Assembly: GCA_030525945.1 (NCBI GenBank)
Contig: JAUNDT010000014.1
Span: forward strand, 1-35,948
Source of the DNA: Coriobacteriaceae bacterium
Lineage (GTDB): Bacteria > Actinomycetota > Coriobacteriia > Coriobacteriales > Coriobacteriaceae
Direction: 5' to 3'
Length of the DNA stretch: 35,948 nt
Shown here: positions 6,663 to 15,461 of the stretch, in pieces
Position numbering within the stretch: the first letter of the stretch is position 1
Layout of the letters: every line of letters starts with the position of its first letter
Translations under genes and position numbers: made by a program
The notes under the pieces: model-generated
What the model saw: the letters and a program-made list of their open reading frames with translations, nothing else
Databases searched by the model: none
What the model was told of the DNA's origin: nothing

Positions 6663-9491
6663 ATGAGCCGCAGAACAACCGAGCTGCTTCTTTTGATAGC
6701 CGCCGCGTTCCCGGTAACGCTCCTCTACGCACTGTTCCTTGTGACCACGGGAACCGCGCTCTCGTTTGAAACCCTGGCAGTCCCGCTGGGTCTTTTCGCC
6801 GCCTTCGCCGCGGCGCACATCGGCGTGCGCATCTTCGCGCCGGGTGCGGACCCCGCCATCCTGCCCATCGTGTTCGCGCTCTCGGGCATCGGCATCACGT
6901 TCGTCACGCGCCTGGAGCCCACGGCGGCCATGGGGCAGGTCGTGTTCCTGTTTTTGGGCGTCGTGCTCATGGTGGGAACGCTCGCTGTGGTCAAGAACCT
7001 CGAGGTCATCAAACGGTACAAGTACGTGCTGGGCGCGATCGGCATCGTGCTGCTCGTGCTGCCTATGCTCATCGGCACCGAGATCTACGGCTCCAAGCTG
7101 TGGATCAAGATCGGCAGCTTCCAGTTCCAGCCGGGCGAGTTCGCCAAGGTGTTCATCGTCTTGTTCCTGGCGGGCTACCTGGCCGAGAACCGCGAGCTGC
7201 TCTCCATTTCCAACCGCAGCTTCTTGGGCATCAAGCTGCCCCGCCTGCGCCTGCTCTACCCCTTGCTCATCGTGTGGGGCGTGTGCCTGCTCGTGGTTGC
7301 GTTCGAACGCGACCTGGGTAGCGCGCTGCTGTTCTACACGATCTTCCTCATCATGCTGTATGTGGCAACGGGGCGCATCTCCTATGTGCTGATCGGCCTC
7401 GTGCTGCTCGCCGTGGGCGCCTGCGGCATGTACCAGATCATGAGCCACGTGCAGGTGCGCGTGAAGATCTGGCTCGACCCGTTCTCCGACGCGCAGAACC
7501 TCGGCTTCCAGATCGTGCAGTCGCTCTACTCCATGGCCGACGGCGGCCTTACGGGCGTGGGCATCGGCAAGGGCCTCGGCGCCGAGACCATCCCCGTCGT
7601 GGCATCCGACATGATCTTCGCCGCCATCGCCGAGGAGATCGGCCTTTTGGGTGCCGCTGCCGTACTGCTCCTGTTCATGCTCTTCGCCGTGCGCGGCCTC
7701 ACCACCGCGGCGCGTGCCAAGTCCGACCTCGCCGCGTTCTCCGCGGCGGGCCTCACCGCCGCCATCTCGTTCCAGGCGTTCACCATTGTGGGCGGCGTGA
7801 CCAAGCTCATCCCGCTCACCGGCGTGACCCTGCCCTTTATGAGCCAGGGCGGTTCCTCGCTGCTGGCGAGCTTTGTGATCGTGGCCCTGCTGCTGCGCGC
7901 GGGCGACGAGGCCACGGGTCGCGCGAGCGAGCTTGCGAACACGAGCACCGAGCTGAACGCGGCCCCTGCCGCCGGCTACCGCTCAACCGCACGCGGCTCG
8001 CACCTGCGCCGCCCCGCGCTCGACACACCCGAGAGTGGCCTGTTGGGACGCGTCGCGCTCGCCAACCGCCTAACGCGCACGGTCTTCCTGTTCACCGCCC
8101 TGTTCGCGGTGCTCATTGGCAACATCACCTACCTGCAGGTCTTCAAGGCTTCCGAGCTCCAGGACATGCCGGCGAACAACCACACCATCAAGCGCGCCCA
8201 GTACATCAAGCGCGGCTCCATCATCACCTCCGACGGCCTTACGCTTGCCGAGTCCATTCAGCAGGAAGACGGTACGTATACCCGCTCCTACCCGAACGGC
8301 AACCTCGCCGCGCACGCCGTGGGCTACTACTCGCAGCAGTACGGCAGCTCCGGCGTCGAGGCCTCGCAGGACAAGACGCTCACCGGCTCCAAGGACTACT
8401 CCAGCTGGCAGCACGCCATCAACTCGCTGGCGGGCATCACCGAGCCGGGCAACTCCGTCCAGCTCACCCTCGACTCGCGCATCCAGCAGGCCGCCGAGAA
8501 CGCGCTTGCGGGCCGCAAGGGCGCCATCGTCGTGCTCGACCCGCGCACCGGTGCCGTGCTGGCTTGGGCGAGCGCCCCGGCGTACGACAACGCGAACATC
8601 CAGCAGGCGATTGAGTCCGCCAACGCCAGCGGCGGCGCAGACACCTCCATGTTCGACCGAGCCACCCAGGCGCTCTACACGCCGGGCTCCACGTTCAAGG
8701 TGGTCACGCTCGCCTCGGCACTCGAGAACGGCGCGGCGACCCTCCAGAGCCGCTTTGACAGCCCCGGCACCATGAAGATCGGCGGCGCCGATGTGGTGAG
8801 CGTCAACAAGGTCGGCTACGGAACGATCACCCTCGATCGCGCCTTTGCCGTCTCGTCCAACACAGTCTTCGGCCAGGTTGCCGAGCAGCTTGGCGCCGAC
8901 CGCCTGATCGCAACCGCGCAGGCCTTCGGCTACGGCCAGGAACTCGGCCAGGACTTTACGACCGTCGCGTCCATCATGCCCAAGCCCGAGGAGATGACCA
9001 CGTGGGAGCTCGCCTGGGCGGGCGCCGGCCAGCCCGTCGGCCAGGGCCACACCCCCGGCCCTCAGACCACCATCATGCAAAACGCCGTCATCGCGGGCGC
9101 GGTCGCCAACGGCGGCATCGCCATGAACCCCTACGTTGTGGGCCAGATCCTCGCCCCCGACGGCACGGTCATCAAGACCACCCGCGACCGCTCGCTCGGC
9201 CAGGCCATTAGCAGCACCACCGCCGATGCGGTCAAGCAGGCCATGCTCGACGTCGTCCAAAACGGCAGCGGCATGGCGGCGAGCATCCCCGGCGTCAAGG
9301 TCGCCGGCAAGACCGGCACCGCCGAGACGAACAGCTCGACGCCCAACTCCACGTTCGTTGGCTTTGCGCCTTACGATACCCCCACCCTCGCCATCTCCGT
9401 CGTTTTGGAGGAGACGGGCGAGACGGAGGCGAACGCCGCCGCCATCGCAGGACAGGTCCTGCGCGCGGCCCTCGCGGCGCAAAGTTCGTAG
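6663..9491 (+). CDS. SEDS glycosyltransferase fused to class B penicillin-binding protein (FtsW/RodA-PBPA)
   Basis: A 942-aa single chain holding both halves of the peptidoglycan polymerase-crosslinker pair. Residues 1 to about 410 are a FtsW/RodA/SpoVE protein with about ten membrane helices and family motifs such as KIGSFQFQPGEFAKV, FERDLGSALL and PLTGVTLPFMSQGGSS. After a linker of about 50 residues comes a new membrane anchor (about 474-490) and a complete PbpA-like transpeptidase: STFK with the nucleophile Ser at 676, SSN at 731-733, KTGT at 883-886. The frame reads through without a stop, and the PBP part keeps its own signal-anchor helix, so this looks like a genuine fusion of adjacent rodA and pbpA. 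ATG is preceded by AGGAGG at good spacing. Penicillin-type beta-lactams would be expected to acylate Ser676. Confidence 0.93.
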   Translation: MSRRTTELLLLIAAAFPVTLLYALFLVTTGTALSFETLAVPLGLFAAFAAAHIGVRIFAPGADPAILPIVFALSGIGITFVTRLEPTAAMGQVVFLFLGVVLMVGTLAVVKNLEVIKRYKYVLGAIGIVLLVLPMLIGTEIYGSKLWIKIGSFQFQPGEFAKVFIVLFLAGYLAENRELLSISNRSFLGIKLPRLRLLYPLLIVWGVCLLVVAFERDLGSALLFYTIFLIMLYVATGRISYVLIGLVLLAVGACGMYQIMSHVQVRVKIWLDPFSDAQNLGFQIVQSLYSMADGGLTGVGIGKGLGAETIPVVASDMIFAAIAEEIGLLGAAAVLLLFMLFAVRGLTTAARAKSDLAAFSAAGLTAAISFQAFTIVGGVTKLIPLTGVTLPFMSQGGSSLLASFVIVALLLRAGDEATGRASELANTSTELNAAPAAGYRSTARGSHLRRPALDTPESGLLGRVALANRLTRTVFLFTALFAVLIGNITYLQVFKASELQDMPANNHTIKRAQYIKRGSIITSDGLTLAESIQQEDGTYTRSYPNGNLAAHAVGYYSQQYGSSGVEASQDKTLTGSKDYSSWQHAINSLAGITEPGNSVQLTLDSRIQQAAENALAGRKGAIVVLDPRTGAVLAWASAPAYDNANIQQAIESANASGGADTSMFDRATQALYTPGSTFKVVTLASALENGAATLQSRFDSPGTMKIGGADVVSVNKVGYGTITLDRAFAVSSNTVFGQVAEQLGADRLIATAQAFGYGQELGQDFTTVASIMPKPEEMTTWELAWAGAGQPVGQGHTPGPQTTIMQNAVIAGAVANGGIAMNPYVVGQILAPDGTVIKTTRDRSLGQAISSTTADAVKQAMLDVVQNGSGMAASIPGVKVAGKTGTAETNSSTPNSTFVGFAPYDTPTLAISVVLEETGETEANAAAIAGQVLRAALAAQSS

Positions 9492-9557
9492 CGAGCCTGG
9501 AACACGTAGTGCACACCATCCCAAACGGGTTTACGAGATTGATGAGGAGTTACGAGA

Positions 9558-11495
9558 ATGGCAGAGGCACAGCGCGTCCTTGGAGGCAGATACCTGCTTA
9601 AGGACAAGGTGGGCAACGGCGGCATGGCCAGCGTGTTCCGCGCGCAGGACCAGGTGCTCGACCGCACGGTGGCGGTCAAGATCATGCTGCCGCAATACGC
9701 CGGCGACGCCACGTTCGCCGCGCGCTTTAAGCAGGAGGCGCAGGCGGCCGCCGGTCTGCAGAGCCCCTACATCGTGGGCGTGTACGACTGGGGCAAGGAC
9801 GGCGACACGTATTACATCGTTATGGAGTACCTGCGCGGCACCGACCTCAAGAGCGGCGTGCGCAGCCATGGCGCGCTCGACCCCAAGAAGGTCGCCCAGA
9901 TCGGCTCCCAGATCTGCGGCGCGCTCTCCGTCGCCCATAAGCACGAGATCATCCACCGCGACATCAAGCCCCAGAACATCATGGTGCTGCCCGACGGCAA
10001 CATCAAGGTGATGGACTTTGGCATCGCCCGCGCCAAGAACAGTCATCTCACGCAGGACAACAACGTCCTGGGCACCGCCCACTACGTCTCCCCCGAGCAG
10101 ACGCGCGGTCAGGAGCTTGGGCCGACCTCCGACATCTACTCGCTGGGCGTGGTCATGTACGAGTGCGCCACCGGCAAGGTCCCGTTCGACGGCGACGACG
10201 CCATCTCGGTGGCCCTCAAGCAGGTCAACGAGCTGCCTGTTCCGCCTTCGCAGATCAACCCCGGCGTCGACCCGGCGCTCGAGCGCATCATCCTCAAGTG
10301 CATGGAGAAAGACCCCGCGGCCCGCTTCCAGACCGCCGATGAGCTGCGCGCCGTCCTGAACAGCTACGCCGCCGGCCGCGCCGTTGACATCGCCGAGCCC
10401 ACGACCGTGATCTCAGGCGCCGCCCCTTATGGCGCGGGCGCCACTGAGACGCGCGTGATGGGCGATGCCACGCAGGCCATGATGCGCCCCGCCGCCGGCC
10501 CGGGCTCCACCGCCTCCGGCCCCCGTATCGCCCCCGGCACAACCGGCCCGCGCACCTCGAGCTACGAGGAGCCCAAGAAGAACACCGGCAAGATCGTCGC
10601 CATCGTCGTGGGCGTTATCGCCGCTATCGGCATTGCCGTCTTTGCCGCCACCAGCCTGTTCGGCGGCGGCGAGATGGTGGTTGTCCCCAACGTGATCGAC
10701 TACCCCAAGGAGCAGGCCGAGGAGACACTCGAGAACGCCGGCTTCAAGGTCGATTACGGCACCGAGGTCACCAGCGACGACGTCAAAGAGGGCAACGTCG
10801 TCGACCAGACGCCCGACGGAAACCGCGAGGCTCGCAAGGGCTCTACCGTCAAGCTGATCATCTCCAAGGGTCCCGTTCCCATTGAGCAGGTCGAGGTTCC
10901 CAATCTCGTCGGCATGACCAAGGAGGAAGCCGAGGCCGAGCTTGCGCGCCTGGGTCTTAAGGGCAAGGCTCACGAGGAGGCGAACGACGCCGAGGAGGGC
11001 AAGGTCTTCAAGCAGGGCACGAACACCGGCACCGAGGTCGACGAGGGCACGGAGGTCGAGTACTGGGTTTCCAAGGGCCCCGACACCGTCGAGGTCCCCG
11101 CGATCACCGGCTACACCAAGCAGGACGCTATCTCCCTGCTCGATGAGGCCAAGCTCAGCTACAAGTTCAGCGAGGACTACAGCGACAGCGTGCCTTCCGG
11201 CTGCGTGATCAGCTATGACCCGCAGGGCACCGTCACCCCCGGCTCCACCATCACCATCGTGCTTTCCAAGGGCCCCAAGCCCGTTGAGAAGGTCGAAGCG
11301 CCGTACTACGTGGGCGCCTCCGCTGCCACGGCCGCGCGCGATCTCAAGGCGCTCGGCTTTAGCGTGACGCTCCAGGGTCCGGCAGACGGCGTTGTAACCG
11401 CTCAGTCCGCCTCTGGCTCCCTGCCCAAGGGCTCCAACATCGTTCTCACCACGCAGGCGATTGAGAGCGGCGAGGGCGAAGACAACGAGGCATAA
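9558..11495 (+). CDS. pknB: PASTA-domain Ser/Thr protein kinase (PknB/StkP type)
   Basis: Membrane kinase that senses peptidoglycan or lipid II outside and phosphorylates division and wall-synthesis proteins inside. The kinase domain covers residues 1-275: GNGGMASVF loop, VAVK lysine 41, HRDIKPQN with Asp 135, DFG Asp 153, YVSPEQ. A Thr/Gly/Pro linker with candidate phosphothreonines leads to a single membrane helix (about 347-367), then four PASTA repeats beginning near residues 374, 445, 512 and 578 (VVVPNVIDY, VEVPNLVGM, VEVPAITGY, VEAPYYVGA). ATG 9558 follows GAGGAG. It is the last gene of the division operon, 66 bp after the fused SEDS-PBP, and is followed by a strong terminator. Confidence 0.95.
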   Translation: MAEAQRVLGGRYLLKDKVGNGGMASVFRAQDQVLDRTVAVKIMLPQYAGDATFAARFKQEAQAAAGLQSPYIVGVYDWGKDGDTYYIVMEYLRGTDLKSGVRSHGALDPKKVAQIGSQICGALSVAHKHEIIHRDIKPQNIMVLPDGNIKVMDFGIARAKNSHLTQDNNVLGTAHYVSPEQTRGQELGPTSDIYSLGVVMYECATGKVPFDGDDAISVALKQVNELPVPPSQINPGVDPALERIILKCMEKDPAARFQTADELRAVLNSYAAGRAVDIAEPTTVISGAAPYGAGATETRVMGDATQAMMRPAAGPGSTASGPRIAPGTTGPRTSSYEEPKKNTGKIVAIVVGVIAAIGIAVFAATSLFGGGEMVVVPNVIDYPKEQAEETLENAGFKVDYGTEVTSDDVKEGNVVDQTPDGNREARKGSTVKLIISKGPVPIEQVEVPNLVGMTKEEAEAELARLGLKGKAHEEANDAEEGKVFKQGTNTGTEVDEGTEVEYWVSKGPDTVEVPAITGYTKQDAISLLDEAKLSYKFSEDYSDSVPSGCVISYDPQGTVTPGSTITIVLSKGPKPVEKVEAPYYVGASAATAARDLKALGFSVTLQGPADGVVTAQSASGSLPKGSNIVLTTQAIESGEGEDNEA

Positions 11496-11525
11496 GGCGA
11501 GTCGCTACATATCTCCGCATGAACA

Positions 11526-11562
11526 AACCGGGTCCGAGAGCAATCTCGGACCCGGTTTTTTT
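11526..11562 (+). terminator. Rho-independent terminator of the division operon
   Basis: A perfect 14-bp stem (arms 11526-11539 and 11544-11557, sequence AACCGGGTCCGAGA and its complement) with a GCAA tetraloop, running into seven T residues, 30 bp after the pknB stop. The 189 bp from here to the next start hold no gene I can support. Confidence 0.93.
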
Positions 11563-11751
11563 GAAGGTCGCTCTTCCAGTGGACATATACGTGGCGGAAC
11601 ACGTGAGTCAGACATCCATGCCTGCCCTTTGCCCTCCATTTAGCAACGTTCGCCGATTAAACACCCGCTTTGCCGAAACACCAGCACTGACTTCACGGCG
11701 CCATCGGATAATGCGACTATAACAACCGCCCGCTCATGAAAGGGATTGAAT

Positions 11752-12918
11752 ATGTCCATATCGCGCAGGCGGCTATTGAGTATCGCTGGGGCAGGAATGG
11801 CGCATCTTCTCCTGCACCCCAACTCTGCAAACGCCAACCAAGAGTCAACAACCGATTCAATTCCTTTTTCCTATGATGTGGCCAGTCAAATTGCAATTCA
11901 TTTTGCGAACGGAATAAACCCCACATGCACTTGGGATGTCGACACGTGCGTTCCAGTGCTCGACCTCAATGGCTCTTTGAAAGGTTACTTTGTAGGTCTT
12001 CTTAGCGAGGGCAGCCCCAGTGGTTACGTTTCTCTGAACATCGATTACCCTGGTCTAGTTGCTTCGTACTGCCTTGAATTTGGCGCACTTGGTCAAGGAG
12101 GTCGACTGCTGCAAGAACGACCCGCAACGCTCGGTGCTCAGTCCATAGACAAGTCCTTTTTAATCGCAATCGATCCCTTCAATTTTGGGCTCTACGATGA
12201 GCTTGGTGCCAGGGTTGTCAGCTATTCAACTTCACTTGAGGCCAGCCCTGCTCTGACGTTAAAACTTCGCCAGCGAGCAACATGGGATGACGTCCTTATC
12301 GATTCGAATGAATTATCCGCTGGCAACTACTCTCTGGGCAGCACAAAATACGCTGGAGAACTTGCTTACATTACCAAGCTTATGGCGACTAGAGGCTGCA
12401 AGCGATACGCATGTGGTCCGCATGCCCTTTACGTAATTGGTGCCGCGCTTCCAAATGACAGGTTGTCTGCCCCTATCATCCCAAACGCCACCAATGACTG
12501 GTCCTGCTATATCAAGCTTTGGAATTATTCTAATACACGGCTGAGCAGCAGCGATCCCAATGGGGTTATATATGGTGAAACCAACTCGGACAGGATCGGC
12601 CCAGCTTTTGTCCGACTTTGCTCAGAGCGTGCAACAACCATGCGCAGCAACCTCGTCGTCAATCCATCCTTCCTTACGTTAGTGACCCACATCAACGGAT
12701 CCGATGTTGCGGTAATTGGCGCAGGCATTAAAACGCCAGATGGCGACTCTGGGCACTTTCTTGCATGCAATGGCTATGCGTATATTCACAGGAAGAGCGA
12801 TAACAGGGTGCTTCAATGTGCTGCGGTCTTTGATGGATGGGATGACCACCAATTCTTCAACTTCGATTTTCCTAACTATTATTTCAAGAACCTCACACTT
12901 TTATACAGAAAAAAATAA
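11752..12918 (+). CDS. Tat-exported probable papain/C39-like cysteine peptidase with propeptide
   Basis: A 388-aa exported protein. The N-terminus SRRRLLSIAGAGMAHLLL is a twin-arginine signal. Residues about 38-110 resemble the propeptide of streptopain-like proteases (VPVLDLNGSLKGYFVGL, then GYVSLNIDY). The catalytic half has ACGPHAL with a candidate nucleophile Cys at 221 and DSGHFLACNGY with candidate His at 335, the CGPxA/GH pattern of C39-like and papain-fold peptidases. An Asn or Asp partner is not certain. I prefer ATG 11752, with AAAGGGA before it, over the TTG at 11746. GC content is clearly lower than in the division operon and rare codons are common, suggesting later acquisition. 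The next gene begins 2 bp after the stop and is probably its partner. Peptidase activity is inferred from motifs only. Confidence 0.68.
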   Translation: MSISRRRLLSIAGAGMAHLLLHPNSANANQESTTDSIPFSYDVASQIAIHFANGINPTCTWDVDTCVPVLDLNGSLKGYFVGLLSEGSPSGYVSLNIDYPGLVASYCLEFGALGQGGRLLQERPATLGAQSIDKSFLIAIDPFNFGLYDELGARVVSYSTSLEASPALTLKLRQRATWDDVLIDSNELSAGNYSLGSTKYAGELAYITKLMATRGCKRYACGPHALYVIGAALPNDRLSAPIIPNATNDWSCYIKLWNYSNTRLSSSDPNGVIYGETNSDRIGPAFVRLCSERATTMRSNLVVNPSFLTLVTHINGSDVAVIGAGIKTPDGDSGHFLACNGYAYIHRKSDNRVLQCAAVFDGWDDHQFFNFDFPNYYFKNLTLLYRKK

Positions 12919-12920
12919 TC

Positions 12921-13631
12921 ATGAAAACGAGAATCTCCGCACTTTGCGCCCTCTTCTTGGTGGCTGCCACCACACTTGGACTCGTGGCCTTTACCAAAAA
13001 CACCAACCCCAATCAAACTGGAAACTGGAATCCCGATTTGGAAAACACCACGAGCGGAACTCTTTCCCATATCGATATGGATTCGGAAGTCTTCACATTG
13101 GACTTTACTTCCTGGTGCGCAGCTGTAGACGGCAACGATGTTAATGGCACTGTCACTTTCACCATGAAGAATCCGGACGATTTAGTAAGGATGCGTCAAG
13201 AGATTCCACTAGGCACTCGAATCGTCGTTGTGCACGAGCGGGCAAAAGGAGTCGTTAGCGATTCGGGAGAGCTTATTGCAGACGATTTTTACGCTGCAGA
13301 ACCGCTCTTCGTCTACCCAAACCGCAAAGATATGGTTATAACTACAGGCACCCTCGCAAGCTTCGATACCGCAGAAGGCACCATTGCGCTCGACAAGGCC
13401 GACTGGAGCGCACGGGCAGACGGCAACAGCACGGACGGAACCGTTGTATTTCGACTAAAAGGGCCCGAGAAGATCGAAGAGATCATTGACACGATGCCCG
13501 TTGGGACCTGCGTTGCCGTAACCCACAACAGGGCAGAAGGTATTCTCAGCGATGCCGGGCAAATCGCTTGCTTCAATGTTAGGACCTTGAACGAGCTTTG
13601 CGAGGAACATAAAGGGAGAAGCTCCGAATAG
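12921..13631 (+). CDS. secreted protein with two tandem homologous domains
   Basis: A 236-aa protein with a signal peptide or N-terminal anchor (residues 1-24, ISALCALFLVAATTLGLVAF). The rest is an internal duplication of about 85 residues: copy 1 (about 45-130) and copy 2 (about 140-225) share SGTL/TGTL, FTLDF/IALDK, DGNDVNGTVTF / DGNSTDGTVVF, PLGTRIVVVHERAKG / PVGTCVAVTHNRAEG and SDSGELI / SDAGQIA. The fold is probably all-beta; I know no family name. It starts 2 bp after the peptidase gene without a clear ribosome site, so it is likely translated by coupling. It may be an inhibitor, substrate or cell-surface partner of the peptidase, but that is inference from linkage. GC content is as low as in the peptidase gene. 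Confidence 0.7.
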   Translation: MKTRISALCALFLVAATTLGLVAFTKNTNPNQTGNWNPDLENTTSGTLSHIDMDSEVFTLDFTSWCAAVDGNDVNGTVTFTMKNPDDLVRMRQEIPLGTRIVVVHERAKGVVSDSGELIADDFYAAEPLFVYPNRKDMVITTGTLASFDTAEGTIALDKADWSARADGNSTDGTVVFRLKGPEKIEEIIDTMPVGTCVAVTHNRAEGILSDAGQIACFNVRTLNELCEEHKGRSSE

Positions 13632-13638
13632 CAATCAA

Positions 13639-13662
13639 GCCAGGAGCTCGAGGGCTCCTGGC
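13639..13662 (+). terminator. hairpin after the peptidase operon
   Basis: GCCAGGAGC (13639-13647) pairs perfectly with GCTCCTGGC (13654-13662) across a 6-nt loop, just after the stop codon at 13631. The downstream T-run is weak (CTGTTCATTT). It lies between convergent units and may also stop the tRNA transcript from the other strand. Confidence 0.5.
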
Positions 13663-13675
13663 CTGTTCATTTGAA

Positions 13676-13751
13676 TGGTGCCCCCGATACGATTCGAACG
13701 TACGACACCCGCTTTAGGAGAGCGGTGCTCTATCCCCTGAGCTACGGAGGC
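13676..13751 (-). tRNA. tRNA-Arg (anticodon CCU)
   Basis: A complete cloverleaf on the minus strand. The acceptor GCCTCCG pairs with CGGGGGC (one T-G pair), the anticodon stem CCGCT/AGCGG encloses loop CTCCTAA with anticodon CCT, and the T-loop is GTTCGAATC. The discriminator is A and CCA is encoded (13676-13678). It reads AGG codons. Confidence 0.95.
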
Positions 13752-13891
13752 ATTGCCAATACGAAGCGATCTTGCGCCTGGCATCCAAAGCCGCCACCAC
13801 GCGCTCATCGCGCGGTTTGGGGCGGGACTCGGCCACCTAGGGACTATGCCAGCCTAAACACGGCACGACGCAAGTGCTTGCAACGGATATT

Positions 13892-14272
13892 CTACCGTTT
13901 TTTGCGGAACAGCGACAGCACGCCTTGCTTAATCACGTCAAAGAAGCTCAACGAGCGCAGCAGCTTGTCCTCGGGCACGTGCTCGCGCATGGCGCGCAGC
14001 GTCGCCTTGTTGTCACGCGTGGAGAACGAAAAACCGCTCTCGCTGCCTTTGATGAAGATCGCGAAGCGGGCGATCTTCTTGCCGCCGAACAGCACGGATG
14101 CCGCCACGTAATTGATCTCGTCCCACGGAATCTGGATGTAGTCCTCGGGGTTGCGCTCGTTGTAGAACTCGAACGCCTTATTGCCGAGCATTACATTGCC
14201 GTACGTTCCCAACCCGTGAAACGACGTTGCCTTTTCCGTGTAATACACCGAGCTGTTCTGTGACTGAGCCAT
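13892..14272 (-). CDS. manO: DUF956 family protein (ManO-like) of the mannose PTS locus
   Basis: A 126-aa protein matching DUF956 along its length: ATSFHGLGTYGNVMLGNKAF, YIQIPWDEINYVAASV, GKKIARFAIF, and the C-terminal SFFDVIKQG. DUF956 proteins are encoded beside mannose-type EII genes in firmicutes and Coriobacteriia. They are linked to control of that operon, but the mechanism is not settled. ATG 14272 has GAGG upstream. It lies 250 bp beyond manZ on the same strand, separated by a terminator-like hairpin (14431-14481), so it probably has its own promoter or depends on partial read-through. Confidence 0.85.
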   Translation of the reverse strand: MAQSQNSSVYYTEKATSFHGLGTYGNVMLGNKAFEFYNERNPEDYIQIPWDEINYVAASVLFGGKKIARFAIFIKGSESGFSFSTRDNKATLRAMREHVPEDKLLRSLSFFDVIKQGVLSLFRKKR

Positions 14273-14338
14273 AGCCGGTCCATCCTCTCATATGCTGGCG
14301 GCGAGCCGTTCGGCCTGCTGCGCCGCGTCTCGTTCGCA

Positions 14339-14369
14339 AATATAATCCGGCCCGCCCTGGCGAGCGCAA
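14339..14369 (-). promoter_or_regulatory. weak candidate promoter for the DUF956 gene
   Basis: On the minus strand, TTGCGC (14364-14369) and TATATT (14339-14344) lie 19 bp apart, 67 bp ahead of the ATG at 14272. The spacer is long and the support modest. It fits the terminator that separates this gene from manZ. Confidence 0.3.
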
Positions 14370-14430
14370 GCGCCGGCCGGATTCCATTCGCACAATTCAA
14401 TTCGCGCCCTCTTCGTAACCCTTTCACGTA

Positions 14431-14481
14431 TAAAACGGCCGCGCCTTCCACCGATGGAAAACCATGGTAGCAGGCGCGGCC
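14431..14481 (-). terminator. terminator downstream of manZ
   Basis: On the minus strand GGCCGCGCCT (14472-14481) pairs with AGGCGCGGCC (14437-14446). The loop itself contains a second imperfect hairpin (CCATGG with a TTTT tip), and the stem is followed by GTTTTA. It lies about 40 bp after the manZ stop. Confidence 0.75.
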
Positions 14482-14521
14482 ACAGGCACAAGCGCTCATG
14501 CGCGCTCAGTGCCGCTGCGTT

Positions 14522-15442
14522 TTACATCAGGCCGATGAGGTGGGCGCCAATACCCACAGCGAACAGGGCGATGATGATGACGATCGGGGAGACCTTCTTC
14601 TTGAGCAGCTGGCAGCACAGCAGCGTCAGGCACACGGCGGCCAGGCCAGGGATGAGCTGGTCGAGGTTGGCCTGCAGGGTGGTGACCTTCATAACGTCGA
14701 GGCCGTTAGCGCCGAGCGAAGCGAACTGCGTAAGAGCCTCACGGATACCGTCGGTGCCTGCCGGAAGGTTAGCCCAGTCGATGTAGGCGCCGGCGGACTG
14801 CTCAACCGTGGAGACAACCGGGGTGAAGGAGATGCTCACCCAGCGCTGCACCAGCGAGCCGATGATGAACATACCGAGGATGGAAGCGCCCTCGGTGATC
14901 TTGCCCATGAGGCCGCCGGAGAGATCCTTGGTAATGGAGGTACCGACCTTGTAGCCGAACTCCTGGGTGTACCACAGGAAGGCGACGCGGATGATGTTCC
15001 ACACGAAGAAGAACAGCAGCGGACCCACGATGGAGCCGGAAAGGGCCAGGGAAGCGCCGAGCGCGCCGAGAATCGGGCGCAGGGTGAACCAGAAGACGGG
15101 GTCGCCCACGCCGGCGAGCGGGCCCATCATGCCGACCTTGACGCCCTGGATGGCGGCGTCGTCGATGGGGGCGCCGTTAGCGCGATCCTCCTCGAGGGCG
15201 AGGGTCACGCCGATAACGGGAGCGGACACGTACGGATGCGTGTTGTAGAACTCCATGTGGCGCTTGAGAGCCTCGACCTGGTCCTCCTTGTTGGGGTAGA
15301 GCTTCTTGATCGCGGGGATCATCGAGAAGCACCAGCCGCCGTTCTGCATACGCTCGTAGTTCCACGAGCCCTGCAGGAACTGATGGCGCATGCACACGGA
15401 CATGCGGTCGGACTTGGAAAGCTGAACCTTGTTCTCTGCCAT
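14522..15442 (-). CDS. manZ: mannose-type PTS component IID
   Basis: The IID membrane subunit that, with IIC, forms the sugar channel of the mannose-family phosphotransferase system. The 306-aa protein shows the family features: FLQGSWNYERMQNGGWCFSM near the start, HPYVSAPVIGVTLALEE, GVKVGMMGPLAGVGDPVFW, and hydrophobic segments near residues 150-175 and 280-305. ATG 15442 has GGGAGGA 8 bp upstream, inside the 19-bp gap after manY. It is the last gene of the manXYZ set. Mannose, glucose, glucosamine or fructose are usual substrates of the family; the sequence does not decide between them. Confidence 0.94.
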   Translation of the reverse strand: MAENKVQLSKSDRMSVCMRHQFLQGSWNYERMQNGGWCFSMIPAIKKLYPNKEDQVEALKRHMEFYNTHPYVSAPVIGVTLALEEDRANGAPIDDAAIQGVKVGMMGPLAGVGDPVFWFTLRPILGALGASLALSGSIVGPLLFFFVWNIIRVAFLWYTQEFGYKVGTSITKDLSGGLMGKITEGASILGMFIIGSLVQRWVSISFTPVVSTVEQSAGAYIDWANLPAGTDGIREALTQFASLGANGLDVMKVTTLQANLDQLIPGLAAVCLTLLCCQLLKKKVSPIVIIIALFAVGIGAHLIGLM

Positions 15443-15461
15443 GATGTACGTCCTCCCTTCC

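Noticed and set aside
13676..13751. A tRNA-end insert at tRNA-Arg(CCU) like those at the other two tRNAs
   Set aside because: The flank holds only a simple hairpin; no truncated tRNA copy or inverted T-arm is found nearby.
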